Positions 18,089 to 26,709 are shown, counted from the stretch's first letter. The stretch: 52,940 nt of DNA from Lentisphaeria bacterium (GCA_017456285.1 JAFTJQ010000071.1:1-52940); one strand, 5' to 3'. Translations and numbers: made by a program. The notes: generated by a model not told the origin, from the sequence alone.

Positions 18089-18116
18089 TTGACAATTAAA
18101 AATCTTGTGCTATAAT
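18089..18116 (+). promoter_or_regulatory. Consensus promoter of pseudopilin 1 (fixed, outside the inverted block)
   Basis: TTGACA (18089-18094) and TATAAT (18111-18116) have a 16-base spacer, with TGC just before the -10. Both hexamers are perfect consensus. The same arrangement occurs at 44057-44084 before pseudopilin 2. In the present orientation this promoter reads into the antisense strand of the inverted leader. Confidence 0.85.
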
Positions 18117-18145
18117 ATTTTACAGAGTTTACATTAATTGAAGTA

Positions 18146-18189
18146 ACCACCAACAACTCAATGAGGGTGAAATAAAGAGATTTTTTCAT
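18146..18189 (-). CDS. Displaced start of pseudopilin 1 (first 14 codons, inverted)
   Basis: On the minus strand the ATG at 18189 opens [14 protein letters not shown], preceded by GAAAGG about 9 bases upstream, exactly as in pseudopilin 2. In this orientation translation would run on past the junction into 18145 and below, giving an unrelated tail and a stop after about 36 codons. The full-length signal and methylation segment is therefore split between strands. Confidence 0.75.
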
Positions 18190-18261
18190 TTTTTTGACCT
18201 TTCTTTTTTGTTAAAATTACTCTCTTTCGGCGATTTTACAATGACTTGAAGTGACAGTTGT
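18146..18261. other. 116-bp inverted leader and start cassette
   Basis: The reverse complement of this block matches 44114-44230, the leader and first codons of pseudopilin 2, with about 7 differences by eye. Left of 18146 and right of 18261 the sequence matches pseudopilin 2 in direct orientation. So the block alone is inverted between its promoter and the body of its gene. Reversing it on paper joins codon 14 (GTG) plus GT to the C at 18262 and restores [13 protein letters not shown] in frame, giving a 242-residue protein. The ends are fixed to within about 2 bases by the shared AC/GT. Only very short inverted repeats flank it: AC/GT at the ends, and ACAACT with AGTTGT close inside. No recombinase gene lies in the window. 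Confidence 0.85.
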
Positions 18262-18946
18262 CATTGCAATCATTGCGATTCTTGCAGGAATGCTGCTTCC
18301 GGCTCTTAACAAGGCTCGCGAAAAAGCTCGTGCAATCTCTTGTGCAAGCAATATGAAGCAAATGTGTCTTGCTGTAACTATGTACTTGAATGATAACAAC
18401 GGCAATATGATTATGCGTTCTTCAACTGCTGAATTTCAACCCCCGAGCTGGCCAAGCACTTCTTCATATACTATTACTTGGTTTAACCGCTTGAAATATT
18501 CCGGATATGCTAATAATATCGGCGAAGCCCGTTGTCCGTCATTGCCGACTACCAAAAATGTTAAAGATGATGAATCAACCGGAGCTCAGCAATGCTTCGG
18601 CATGCCGCGTCTTGCTTCTGAATGGACAGGTTATTATGGAACTTCCGGTTCAACCAGTGCCACTGGCATGGAGATGAATATGAATACAATCGTATTCAAA
18701 AATTCAAAAATGTTTATGATTGATGCATACGCATCTGCTGCATTATGCCAGATTTTCCAATGGTCGCTTACCGGAACTACTGCTAATATGGCGGTATTTG
18801 CTCACGGCGACAGAGCCAATGTCGGTTGGTCTGACGGTCACGTCGAAAGCATGACTCCGACTGCGGTTGAGGAAGAAATTCAGGATAATGGCGGCGGTGA
18901 TTCATTTAATTTGAATTACTATGATGCATCATTTGCGGCTAAATAA
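18251..18946 (+). CDS. Pseudopilin 1, body of the gene without its native start
   Basis: This frame encodes a type II secretion/type IV pilin-like protein of the Lentisphaerae kind: [28 protein letters not shown], a variable globular domain, and the C-terminal [17 protein letters not shown] signature also seen in the gene at 44187. The native start and the FTLIE segment lie inverted at 18146-18189. The only in-frame start here is the GTG at 18251, which lies inside the inverted block and has no ribosome binding site; a product from it would lack the prepilin processing site. Flipping the cassette would give 242 residues, against 249 for pseudopilin 2. A sialidase gene with its own promoter follows. 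Confidence 0.8.
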   Translation: MTVVIAIIAILAGMLLPALNKAREKARAISCASNMKQMCLAVTMYLNDNNGNMIMRSSTAEFQPPSWPSTSSYTITWFNRLKYSGYANNIGEARCPSLPTTKNVKDDESTGAQQCFGMPRLASEWTGYYGTSGSTSATGMEMNMNTIVFKNSKMFMIDAYASAALCQIFQWSLTGTTANMAVFAHGDRANVGWSDGHVESMTPTAVEEEIQDNGGGDSFNLNYYDASFAAK

Positions 18947-18968
18947 ATTGTAATTTCACAATAAGATA

Positions 18969-19003
18969 AAAGAGTATAGATAAAAATTTATACTCTTTTT
19001 TTT
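18969..19003 (+). terminator. Terminator of pseudopilin 1
   Basis: AAAGAGTATA (18969-18978) and TATACTCTTT (18989-18998) form a 10-bp stem with a 10-base loop, followed by a T-run. Confidence 0.8.
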
Positions 19004-19013
19004 GGGTTAAATA

Positions 19014-19041
19014 TTGAAAAATATAAAAAATGTGCTATAAT
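19014..19041 (+). promoter_or_regulatory. Sialidase promoter
   Basis: TTGAAA (19014-19019) and TATAAT (19036-19041) have a 16-base spacer, with TGTGC before the -10 as at pseudopilin 1. It lies 41 bases before the ATG. Confidence 0.75.
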
Positions 19042-19082
19042 AATTTCTATCGTATCAACCTATAAAAAAGAAAGGAAAAATT

Positions 19083-20771
19083 ATGAGCTTAAAAGGTTTG
19101 ATTTGTGCTTTTGCCTCTTTGGCAATGGTAAGTGTTTTTGCCGCTGATCCATTCGGTACCAGAATCCTCGATGGCGGTAAAGTTGTCCCCGGTAACTTAA
19201 CATTGGTCGGAACAACCAATGAACACATGAACTTCTGTTTCGCCAATAATTTCCCTGACGGCACTATCTATATGAACCACTCCGAGGGTATTCATACTGT
19301 CAGCGAATACGGTGTATGGCGTCGTTCAATGGATGGCGGCAAAACTTGGGAAAAGACTCCCTTTAATTTCGGCGGATTCAATACTTTTGTCAATAAAGAG
19401 GGCAAAAAATGTCAGGTCGGCTGTTGGGATGACAAAATTTCCGATACTCACAAAATCCGTTTGCAAATTTTGAATGATGAGCAAACCGGTTTTACTGATT
19501 ATTACAGTGAAATTAAACTTCCTTTCAAAAGTTCTTTCCGACTTCACCGTGAAGTTTTGCGTACCCGTGACGGCAGATTGCTGCTTAATGGCTACTTGAG
19601 AAAAGAAAATGCTCCCAAATTCACCTCATTTGTAATTGAGTCCAAAGATGACGGAAAAACTTGGACTTATCTCGCAACCATTATGGAAGACCCGCAGAAA
19701 AAATATCAGGAGGGACCGAATGAAACTGCGATGGTTGAATTGGCAAATGGTGATATTTTAGCTTATGTCCGTACCGGCGGAGCAGGACCTTTGATGCAAT
19801 TTCGCAGTACTGACGGCGGTCGCACTTGGGGTGAAATGACTGAAGTTGCTTCAGTTGGTGTAAACCCTGCTGCCAGAGTGCTTGAAAACGGCACATTAGT
19901 TTTGATTACAGGTCGACCGGGATTGTTCCTCTATATTGACTTTACCGGTACAGGTAAATATTATCAGAGATATACTGTTTGGAATGGTTCAGGCAGTTCA
20001 TACGCTTCCGTTTTGGAGATTGCTCCGAATAAGGTTCTGGTCGTTTATGATGAGAGCGATTTCGGTTCATGGAGAAATGATTCATGTTTCAGTCGAATCA
20101 TGGCAGTTACCTACGATATTGTCAAGGACGATGCACTTAAAGCCGCTAAAATCACACATCCCGAAGCAAAAAATTATCAGAATTTTTACTCTCCTGAGTG
20201 CAGAGATACTTTGACTTATCGCAACTTTTTTGACGTCTTTGCGGTTCAGACAAAAGAAAAGGGCGCGTCTAAAGGCGTTTGGTATGAAGTGCAGAAAATC
20301 GCTGAACGTCCGCACCCGGTATTGCATTTGGAGTTGAAAGGCGAGGAAGCTCCTTTCAAATTCGCACACTATCTTAAAAACTTGGACGGTGCAGTTAATG
20401 AACTTGAAATCGGCTGGGAAATTCGCATCAGCGACATGAGCATAAATCAGCCGCAATTCAGAATTTTGACACAAATGGAGAAAAATGCTTCACTTGTCTA
20501 TGTTGCTTGTGCTAAAGATGCAATTTTGGTTTTTGACGGTAAGGCACAAAAAAGAGTTCCTTTGAATGTCGGCGAGGGTTTTAATAGTTATAAATTAAAA
20601 ACTAATGCCGCAACCAACTCAATTGAAGTCTATTTCAATGGCAAAAAGGTCTATACCGGTACCGCTCATAAACAGAGTGACGGAATTTGCAATAGAATCC
20701 AACTTGGTGACGGTTCAGGTCAAATTTATGGTGCAGTTGATCTCTCTTATTTGGGATTCAACATTAAGTAA
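19083..20771 (+). CDS. Secreted sialidase-like protein (BNR/Asp-box)
   Basis: The protein would release sialic acid or a related sugar from glycans outside the cytoplasm. The N-terminus MSLKGLICAFASLAMVSVFA is a signal peptide, with likely cleavage before ADPFG. Three Asp boxes are clear: SMDGGKTW near residue 82, SKDDGKTW near 187 and STDGGRTW near 242. They mark a six-bladed propeller of the GH33/sialidase superfamily. The last 170 or so residues look like a separate beta-sandwich domain (GWEIRISDM..., FNGKKVYTG), perhaps carbohydrate-binding. I could not confirm the full arginine triad, so a different substrate is possible. AAAGG lies 7 bases before the ATG. It stands alone between two terminators. 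Confidence 0.8.
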   Translation: MSLKGLICAFASLAMVSVFAADPFGTRILDGGKVVPGNLTLVGTTNEHMNFCFANNFPDGTIYMNHSEGIHTVSEYGVWRRSMDGGKTWEKTPFNFGGFNTFVNKEGKKCQVGCWDDKISDTHKIRLQILNDEQTGFTDYYSEIKLPFKSSFRLHREVLRTRDGRLLLNGYLRKENAPKFTSFVIESKDDGKTWTYLATIMEDPQKKYQEGPNETAMVELANGDILAYVRTGGAGPLMQFRSTDGGRTWGEMTEVASVGVNPAARVLENGTLVLITGRPGLFLYIDFTGTGKYYQRYTVWNGSGSSYASVLEIAPNKVLVVYDESDFGSWRNDSCFSRIMAVTYDIVKDDALKAAKITHPEAKNYQNFYSPECRDTLTYRNFFDVFAVQTKEKGASKGVWYEVQKIAERPHPVLHLELKGEEAPFKFAHYLKNLDGAVNELEIGWEIRISDMSINQPQFRILTQMEKNASLVYVACAKDAILVFDGKAQKRVPLNVGEGFNSYKLKTNAATNSIEVYFNGKKVYTGTAHKQSDGICNRIQLGDGSGQIYGAVDLSYLGFNIK

Positions 20772-20785
20772 TGATATAAAAATCG

Positions 20786-20824
20786 AAAAGGCTGTTGCGT
20801 AACAATTGCAACAGCCTTTTTTTT
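20786..20824 (+). terminator. Sialidase terminator
   Basis: AAAAGGCTGTTGC (20786-20798) and GCAACAGCCTTTT (20808-20820) form a 13-bp stem, followed by more T. Because the stem starts with AAAA, it may also help end the convergent rnr transcript. Confidence 0.9.
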
Positions 20825-20845
20825 GTTAATTAATATTGAAATAAG

Positions 20846-22834
20846 TTAACCTGCGATTTTAAAATAAGCAATGCCTCTTGCAAAATCAATTTCGTATAAC
20901 CGCAACTTCAATGTACTGCCGATTTTAATGGTTTTGCCGTTTCGTACAGACTGCATGGTGCTGTTATTGATTCGCTCAAAATATCCCGGCAAGTCCTCAA
21001 ATCGAATCATGCCGATGATTCCGACTTCGCCGATTTCGACACTGATTGAATTGTTATTGATTTTAGAGACGATACCGCTGTAATAATTGCTTGCTCTCTG
21101 CTGCAATTGCTCCTCCAGATAACGGAGTTTCAGGCGATCTGAAGCATTGAAATAGGCATTATCGTTATTCTCTTCTTTTGCTGAAAGATAGGTTGCCAAT
21201 TTAGCAAAACTGTTTTTGGGTTTCAGCCGTTGATTGGTATCAAAATTCCATAATTGCTGATGGACGACCAAATCGGTATAGCGTCGAATCGGACTGGTGA
21301 AGTGAACATATTTGAGTTTGCCCAAACCGAAGTGCAATTCGGCTTTTTCGCTATACGATGCTCTGGGGAGTGACCGCAGAAACATGTTGAGAATTATCGG
21401 CTTCACCTCATTATCGGGGAGATTTTTAATGAATTTATTGCAGTTCTCTCTGGTGCTTAAGTCGCCGGGGTAAAAGCCGAAAATTTCGTGAATATTCATC
21501 GCAAATTCCGCCAATTTTTCCTCATCAGCCATCGGGTGAATACGGAAAAGACCGGGGATTGATTTCTCAATAAGTTCATTCCCGACCAGCGAATTTGCCA
21601 TAAGCATACACTCCTCGACAATGAAGTCGGCAGGCTTCTGTTCTTTTTTGACAATTCCGCTTATGGTGTCTGAATTTTCATCACAGATAATTCTTACTTC
21701 GGGGATTGCCAAATCGAGGAAGTCCTCATCTTTCTGCCGTTTTTTGCGAATTGCGGCAGTGATTTTTGCCAGCAGTGAAATTTTTTCCGCCAGTTCCTTG
21801 TCCCATGACGGCGGCAATTCAGCAGGATTGTCCAAAAATTTTTGCACCGTGTCGTAATCCAAGCGTTTATTGACCTCAATCAATCCGTGACAGCGGTAAA
21901 AACTTAAAACTTCCGCCGTTTCAATGTCAATATTGACAATTACGCTGTGGGTGCGGCTGATTTGATTTTCCTGCAAACTGATCGCTTTGGTCAGGTTTTT
22001 TGGGAGCATCGGCAAGGTTCTACCCGGTAAGTAAGCCGTAAATGCCCGTTCATAGGCTTTTCGGTCAAAGTCGCTTTTGGGGGTAATGAATGCCGCGACA
22101 TCGGAAATATGGATACCTAATTCAGCACTTTTGCCGTCAGGTGCAAGTTTAATTGAGAGTGCATCATCAAAGTCTTTCGCATCAATCGGGTCAATTGTGG
22201 CAGTAAAAATATCGGTAAAGTCTTTTCTCTCAATTTCTCTTGGTACAATCTCCGAAGCGGCGATATTTTCTTCTTCCGTGTATGGCGGCATAAGTTCAAA
22301 TTCAGCACAAACGGCATCCAAATCACCTTGAATTGTGCCTGCTTTGCCGATTGATTTAATTACTTTGCCGATAAGCTCGTTGGAGTTGGGCATATCAATT
22401 AATTTTATCTCTGCCCAATCGCCGTTTTTGGCATCGCCTTTACCTTTAGCGAGAGTGATTTCCGCATTAAGTTTGCGATTAAGCGGACGAACTTTATTGC
22501 CGGGGAGAAGTTCAGCGACGATGGTTTCGTGCTTCCGCTTGACAATTTCAATAATCTCACCTGCGGGGCCTTTTTCGGCATCATCGGTGCCGGGACGGGG
22601 CGGAAGCACTTGAATTTTTACCGTATCGCCCGACATTGCATTATTGATGAACTTTGCAGGGATAAAGACTTCTCTATCAAGCCAAGTTGAGGCAAATTCG
22701 CTCTCTTCTGATACCTTGAAAAAACCGAAACCTGAATTGCTGATACTGACAGTACCAATGAGAATCGGATAAATATCGCTTGATTGTTTTCCTTTTTTAG
22801 TAGTAGTTTTCAAAATTTTTTTTCTTTTTTTCAT
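20846..22834 (-). CDS. rnr: Ribonuclease R family 3'-5' exoribonuclease
   Basis: It degrades structured RNA processively from the 3' end. The 662-residue product has an N-terminal cold-shock-like OB region (GTVSISNSGFGFF, DREVFIPAKF), the RNB catalytic domain with TIDPIDAKDFDDAL (metal-binding Asp residues), the conserved HFTSPIRRYTDLVVHQQL segment, and a C-terminal S1 domain (YYSGIVSKINNNSISVEI). It is shorter than E. coli RNase R because the N-terminal helix-turn-helix region and the basic C-terminal tail are missing. I chose the ATG at 22834 (MKKRKKILK), which has GAGAGGGAA upstream; the frame extends to 22888 without support. It is convergent with the sialidase gene. Confidence 0.93.
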   Translation of the reverse strand: MKKRKKILKTTTKKGKQSSDIYPILIGTVSISNSGFGFFKVSEESEFASTWLDREVFIPAKFINNAMSGDTVKIQVLPPRPGTDDAEKGPAGEIIEIVKRKHETIVAELLPGNKVRPLNRKLNAEITLAKGKGDAKNGDWAEIKLIDMPNSNELIGKVIKSIGKAGTIQGDLDAVCAEFELMPPYTEEENIAASEIVPREIERKDFTDIFTATIDPIDAKDFDDALSIKLAPDGKSAELGIHISDVAAFITPKSDFDRKAYERAFTAYLPGRTLPMLPKNLTKAISLQENQISRTHSVIVNIDIETAEVLSFYRCHGLIEVNKRLDYDTVQKFLDNPAELPPSWDKELAEKISLLAKITAAIRKKRQKDEDFLDLAIPEVRIICDENSDTISGIVKKEQKPADFIVEECMLMANSLVGNELIEKSIPGLFRIHPMADEEKLAEFAMNIHEIFGFYPGDLSTRENCNKFIKNLPDNEVKPIILNMFLRSLPRASYSEKAELHFGLGKLKYVHFTSPIRRYTDLVVHQQLWNFDTNQRLKPKNSFAKLATYLSAKEENNDNAYFNASDRLKLRYLEEQLQQRASNYYSGIVSKINNNSISVEIGEVGIIGMIRFEDLPGYFERINNSTMQSVRNGKTIKIGSTLKLRLYEIDFARGIAYFKIAG

Positions 22835-22929
22835 AATAATATTCCCTCTCTTCTTATATAAAATAATATTCTTTTGGGCGAATGTCAAATTCAGTTGTGA
22901 AAAAAGATTAAACTAATATTTGAAAATAT

Positions 22930-22957
22930 TTGATTTTTTGATAAAATGCGTTATATT
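22930..22957 (+). promoter_or_regulatory. Probable promoter of the ybaB-recR operon
   Basis: TTGATT (22930-22935) and TATATT (22952-22957) have a 16-base spacer and lie 42 bases before the first ATG. Confidence 0.5.
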
Positions 22958-22999
22958 TGATAGAGACAAAAATTAATTATTAACAAAAGGGAATTTATT

Positions 23000-23320
23000 A
23001 TGTTCGGAAATTTAGGTGATTTGGCTAAACTCATGCAGCAGGCAAAAGATATTAAAAAAAATATGGCGAAAATGCGTGAGGAATTAGCAGTCGCACGATA
23101 CAGTGCAATTGATGCAAATAATTTGGTTAGAGTGACCGTTTCAGGCGAATTTACGGTAACTGAAGTTGAACTTTTGAGCAATAATTTAGACGGTGACGCC
23201 CGTATGCTTACCAAAGTTATTCAGGAAGCGACCAATAACGCCCTCTATGCTGCCAGAAATGCCGCCGCAGAGAAGATGAAAGAACTTACAGGCGGAGTCG
23301 ATTTGGGCGGCTTGCTCTAA
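23000..23320 (+). CDS. ybaB: YbaB/EbfC family nucleoid-associated protein
   Basis: The 106-residue protein matches the YbaB family of small dimeric DNA-binding proteins. MFGNLGDLAKLMQQAKDIKKNM is the typical N-terminus, VTVSGEFTVTEVEL the central strand, and a Gly/Leu-rich tail ends the protein. AAAAGGGAA precedes the ATG. It is followed by recR after 29 bases, the order found in many bacteria. Confidence 0.93.
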   Translation: MFGNLGDLAKLMQQAKDIKKNMAKMREELAVARYSAIDANNLVRVTVSGEFTVTEVELLSNNLDGDARMLTKVIQEATNNALYAARNAAAEKMKELTGGVDLGGLL

Positions 23321-23349
23321 ATTAAGAGATTGTTTTTCGGGAATGCTCT

Positions 23350-23955
23350 ATGATAAACTATCCTGATTCTGTCGAAAAATTAATGAAGATTCTTAAAAAC
23401 CTCCCCGGTGTCGGCAAAAGAGGTGCAGAGCGTTACGCTTTGAGCATGCTTAAGTGGGACGAGGATAAACTCATTGAGTTAGGCGAGTTATTGCAGAATC
23501 TCAATAGCGAAATCGGTTACTGCCCGGAGTGCGGAGCTTTGTCAAATGCCAATGAGCGTTGTGCTATTTGCAGTTCTACTGCGAGGGATAAAACTATTTT
23601 GTGCGTAGTGGAAGATTTTTCGCAGCTTTGTACGATTGAGAATAGTGATGTTTACCGTGGGCTTTACCATATTTTGGGCGGCAAAATTTCACCGTTGGAT
23701 GATGAATTCGGCGAAAATCTCCGCATTGCAGAACTGCTTGAGCGAGTCAAAAATTATGAGGTTCGAGAGGTTATTATCGCCCTCGGAGCTGATGTGGAAG
23801 CCCGTGCAAGTGCGATTTACATTGCTGATTTGCTCAAAGACTTCCCAAATCTCAAAATTACCCAGTTGTCGCAGGGAATCCCGGCAGGTGCAAATTTAAT
23901 TTACGCCGACGGGGCGACAATTAATCTCGCTTTGAAGAATCGAATTGAGGTGTAA
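23350..23955 (+). CDS. recR: Recombination mediator RecR
   Basis: RecR works with RecO and RecF to load RecA at gaps. The 201-residue protein has the helix-hairpin-helix LPGVGKRGAERYAL near residue 19, a zinc finger (CPECGALSNANERCAIC) and a Toprim domain (LCVVEDFSQLCTIE, then GLYHILGGKISPLD). All four zinc Cys residues are present. It ends 4 bases before rnhC. Confidence 0.96.
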   Translation: MINYPDSVEKLMKILKNLPGVGKRGAERYALSMLKWDEDKLIELGELLQNLNSEIGYCPECGALSNANERCAICSSTARDKTILCVVEDFSQLCTIENSDVYRGLYHILGGKISPLDDEFGENLRIAELLERVKNYEVREVIIALGADVEARASAIYIADLLKDFPNLKITQLSQGIPAGANLIYADGATINLALKNRIEV

Positions 23956-23959
23956 TAAA

Positions 23960-24898
23960 ATGGCTGATAAAAAATTGACCTCCTATGTTTGCACCATTAC
24001 TGCTCAACAGCTTGCGGATTTGCAAAATTATCTGCAAGAACACGATTTTGAGTTCAAATCCCAGCAGTACGCCCACTTCAAGGCTGTTAAAGAGAAGTTA
24101 AATATCGTTGCGTACAATAGCGGCAAATTAACCATTCAGGGCGGTGGAACGGCTGATTTTGTCGAGTTTGTTCTGGAACCTGAAATTCTGCATGAATTTA
24201 ATTTTAATTTGCCCGATGAGTTGCAGAATGAGGGTGATGCCATTGATTACGACTTAACTCCGCATATCGGGGTCGATGAGAGCGGCAAGGGTGATTTTTT
24301 CGGCGGATTGGTTGTGGCAGGAGTCTATATCGAGGAGTCAAGCGGACTTGAGTTGCTGAAACTCGGAGTAAAGGATTCCAAAAAAATCTCCGACAAGCAG
24401 ATTGTCACATTGGCACAGCAAATTAGAAATATTACCAATGGCAAATTCGCAATCGTTTCTTTGAAACCCGAAGTCTATAATCAACTTTACGATAAAATCA
24501 AAAACTTGAATCGGCTTTTGGCGTGGGGGCATGCCAGAGTAATCGAGAATGTGCTTGAGAAAGTTCCCGATTGCCCACGGGCTTTGTCCGATAAGTTCGG
24601 AAGTGATTACTTAATTAAAAACGCCCTGCTGGAAAAAGGACGGCAAATCAAACTTGATCAGCAGGTTCGGGCAGAGAGCGATGTCGCAGTTGCCGCAGCG
24701 TCAATTTTGGCTCGAGATCACTTTCTGCGAATGATGAATGAATTATCTGAATTGAGCGGAGAAACTCTGCCCAAAGGTGCAAATGATCAGGTCAAGCGTT
24801 GTGCGGCGGCGATTATTGAAAAACGCGGTGTGGAAACGCTTGACAGGTGCGTAAAAAAACATTTTAAAACTTACAGAGAGGTAGTGAATAATGAATAA
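23960..24898 (+). CDS. rnhC: Ribonuclease HIII
   Basis: It cleaves RNA in RNA-DNA hybrids. The 312-residue protein has the N-terminal TATA-binding-like domain of RNase HIII (about residues 1-85), then the catalytic domain with VDESGKGDFFGGL (Asp and Glu), the DSKK segment, and RAESDVAVAAASILARD. I chose the ATG at 23960 because GAGGTG lies just upstream and it gives MADKKLTSY; an upstream TTG falls inside recR. Its end overlaps galM by 8 bases. Confidence 0.93.
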   Translation: MADKKLTSYVCTITAQQLADLQNYLQEHDFEFKSQQYAHFKAVKEKLNIVAYNSGKLTIQGGGTADFVEFVLEPEILHEFNFNLPDELQNEGDAIDYDLTPHIGVDESGKGDFFGGLVVAGVYIEESSGLELLKLGVKDSKKISDKQIVTLAQQIRNITNGKFAIVSLKPEVYNQLYDKIKNLNRLLAWGHARVIENVLEKVPDCPRALSDKFGSDYLIKNALLEKGRQIKLDQQVRAESDVAVAAASILARDHFLRMMNELSELSGETLPKGANDQVKRCAAAIIEKRGVETLDRCVKKHFKTYREVVNNE

Positions 24899-25898
24899 AT
24901 ATGAATTTTTAACAACTTCAAAAGGTGAAAATATTTCCCTTTATGCAATTACTAACGGCAAAGTTTATGCGGAAATTTTGGATTGGGGTGCAACGATTTA
25001 TTCATTGAATGTGCCTGATAAAAACGGTAAGTTGCGGAATGTGACTTTGAGTTATGGGGATAAAAGCGATTACGAGAGGAATGCGTGGTCTTTCGGGGCA
25101 GTTATCGGTCGCTATGCGAATAGAATTAAAAACGCTAAGCTGGTACTTGACGGCATAACTTATCAACTTCCATGCAATTCAGCAACTCATTGTCTCCACG
25201 GCGGCGGCGAATTTGCTCACTCATTGTGGCAGGTAGCTGAATATTGTGATAATTCAATTACTTTGCAGTATTTTTCTCCCGATGGGGCATTCGGTTTCCC
25301 TGCTAATATGCAACTCAGAGTAAAATATACTGTCAGCGATGACGATGCACTTAAAATTGAATACGAAGCAACCGCAGACCGCCGAACAGTGGTGAATTTG
25401 ACCAATCATGCTTACTTCAATTTGGACGGAGAAGCGACAGTTTTTGCCCACGAACTTCAAGTTGAGGCCGATGAGTACACCATTACCGATAGTGAACTTA
25501 TCCCGACAGGTGAAATCGGCAAGGTCGAGGGGACACTTTTTGACTTGCGGAAAAAGGTTGTTTTGGGCGATGTTTTGCCGAAAAATAATGGGTTTGATGA
25601 TAATTTCATCCTTAATGGCAACTTAAATGAGGTCAAAGCAGTGCTTTACAGCCCGATTTCAGGAATCGAAATGAGTTATTTTACCACCGAACCGGGAGTG
25701 CAAGTCTATAATGCCAATACTATCGGTGATGATAATGTGATATTGCAAAACGGCAAAAAAGCAGAGAATTTCTCTGCCGTCTGCTTGGAGTCACAACACT
25801 TTGCTGATTCGCCGAATCATAAAAACTTTCCGAGTACGGTTTTGAATCCCTGCGAAGTTTATAAGCAAACAACAATCTACAAATTTCAGGTAAAATGA
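24891..25898 (+). CDS. galM: Aldose 1-epimerase (galactose mutarotase)
   Basis: It interconverts alpha and beta anomers of hexoses in the cytoplasm. The 335-residue protein shows GAVIGRYANRI, the catalytic His in TNHAYFNLDG, and the catalytic Glu in VCLESQHFADSPNH near the C-terminus. GAGAGG precedes the ATG. It overlaps rnhC by 8 bases and the exonuclease gene by 4 (ATGA), so the genes are probably translationally coupled. A link with sugar use elsewhere in the window is possible. Confidence 0.93.
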   Translation: MNKYEFLTTSKGENISLYAITNGKVYAEILDWGATIYSLNVPDKNGKLRNVTLSYGDKSDYERNAWSFGAVIGRYANRIKNAKLVLDGITYQLPCNSATHCLHGGGEFAHSLWQVAEYCDNSITLQYFSPDGAFGFPANMQLRVKYTVSDDDALKIEYEATADRRTVVNLTNHAYFNLDGEATVFAHELQVEADEYTITDSELIPTGEIGKVEGTLFDLRKKVVLGDVLPKNNGFDDNFILNGNLNEVKAVLYSPISGIEMSYFTTEPGVQVYNANTIGDDNVILQNGKKAENFSAVCLESQHFADSPNHKNFPSTVLNPCEVYKQTTIYKFQVK

Positions 25899-26449
25899 GT
25901 GAAAAATCATATTTGAGTCTGGGACCGTTTACCATTTTTGATGTGGAGACAACAGGTTTCAGCCCGACGAATGACCGCATTATCGAGATCGGTGCAATGC
26001 GAATCGACCTTGACGGGACGGTAAGTTACTTTCAAACTCTGGTTAACCCGAATCGCCCGATTCCTTTTGCAGTGCGAAGATTGACCAAAATTACGGATGA
26101 AATGGTAGCCGATGCTCCGCATTTTCGGGAAATCGGCAATAAATTTCTGCAGTTTGCCCGAAATAGTACCTTGGTGGCACATAATGCGAAGTTTGATTTG
26201 GCCTTTTTGCAGGAGAGTCTGCATAGAAATAATTTGCAGTTGTGGCAGGGGCAGACGCTTGATTTGCTGATATTGATGAAAAGGAGTCACGCAAATTTGC
26301 CGTCCTATAAGCTGCAGTATCTGCGGGAAGTTTTTTCGCTTGAGGACGATGGAGAAAATTGTAATCCCCACCGAGCGATGTCCGATGTCATCTGGACGCA
26401 GCAGCTGCTGAAAATCTCCCTTGAGAAGTTACTCAAAATCACCTGTTGA
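25895..26449 (+). CDS. DEDDh 3'-5' exonuclease (DnaQ/PolC-like)
   Basis: The 184-residue protein has the three exonuclease motifs: FDVETTGFSPTNDRIIEIGA (ExoI, Asp and Glu), LVAHNAKFDLAFLQ (ExoII) and NPHRAMSDV (ExoIIIe, His and Asp). It is a stand-alone domain without a polymerase. It could be the proofreading subunit of DNA polymerase III or a repair exonuclease; the operon with recR and rnhC favours a repair or replication role. The ATG overlaps the galM stop. Confidence 0.9.
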   Translation: MSEKSYLSLGPFTIFDVETTGFSPTNDRIIEIGAMRIDLDGTVSYFQTLVNPNRPIPFAVRRLTKITDEMVADAPHFREIGNKFLQFARNSTLVAHNAKFDLAFLQESLHRNNLQLWQGQTLDLLILMKRSHANLPSYKLQYLREVFSLEDDGENCNPHRAMSDVIWTQQLLKISLEKLLKITC

Positions 26450-26483
26450 ACCGCTTTTATCTTATTTCACAAATATTCCATAA

Positions 26484-26543
26484 AATTAAGAATTAAGAAT
26501 GCAGAATTATGAGTTGTCTTTCTTCAAAAAAAGCTATGGAGGA
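26484..26543. repeat. AATTAAGAAT-type interspersed repeat, second copy
   Basis: The sequence AATTAAGAATTAAGAATGC at 26484 and GCTATGGAGGA at 26533-26543 are reverse complements of parts of 357-410. Both parts occur in the same relative order in the two copies. Confidence 0.55.
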
Positions 26544-26709
26544 TAAGTGGATTTGCAAAATAAGTCCGCCCTGTCCGATTCGTCCGACATTTTTCTTGGC
26601 TATCACGAATTTTAGCTGATTGCTGTGCTGAATAATATTTGATTTTGTATGCAAGCAATGGAAATATATCATGCCGATTGATTACTGTCAAGTTAAATTC
26701 AGAAAAAAT

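Noticed and set aside
18251-18253. GTG as the true start of pseudopilin 1
   Set aside because: It lies inside the inverted block, has no ribosome binding site, and would remove the FTLIE processing segment that the intact paralogue has.
18217-18405. Minus-strand 62-codon frame in the pseudopilin 1 region
   Set aside because: It is antisense to the conserved pilin helix and has no supporting signals.
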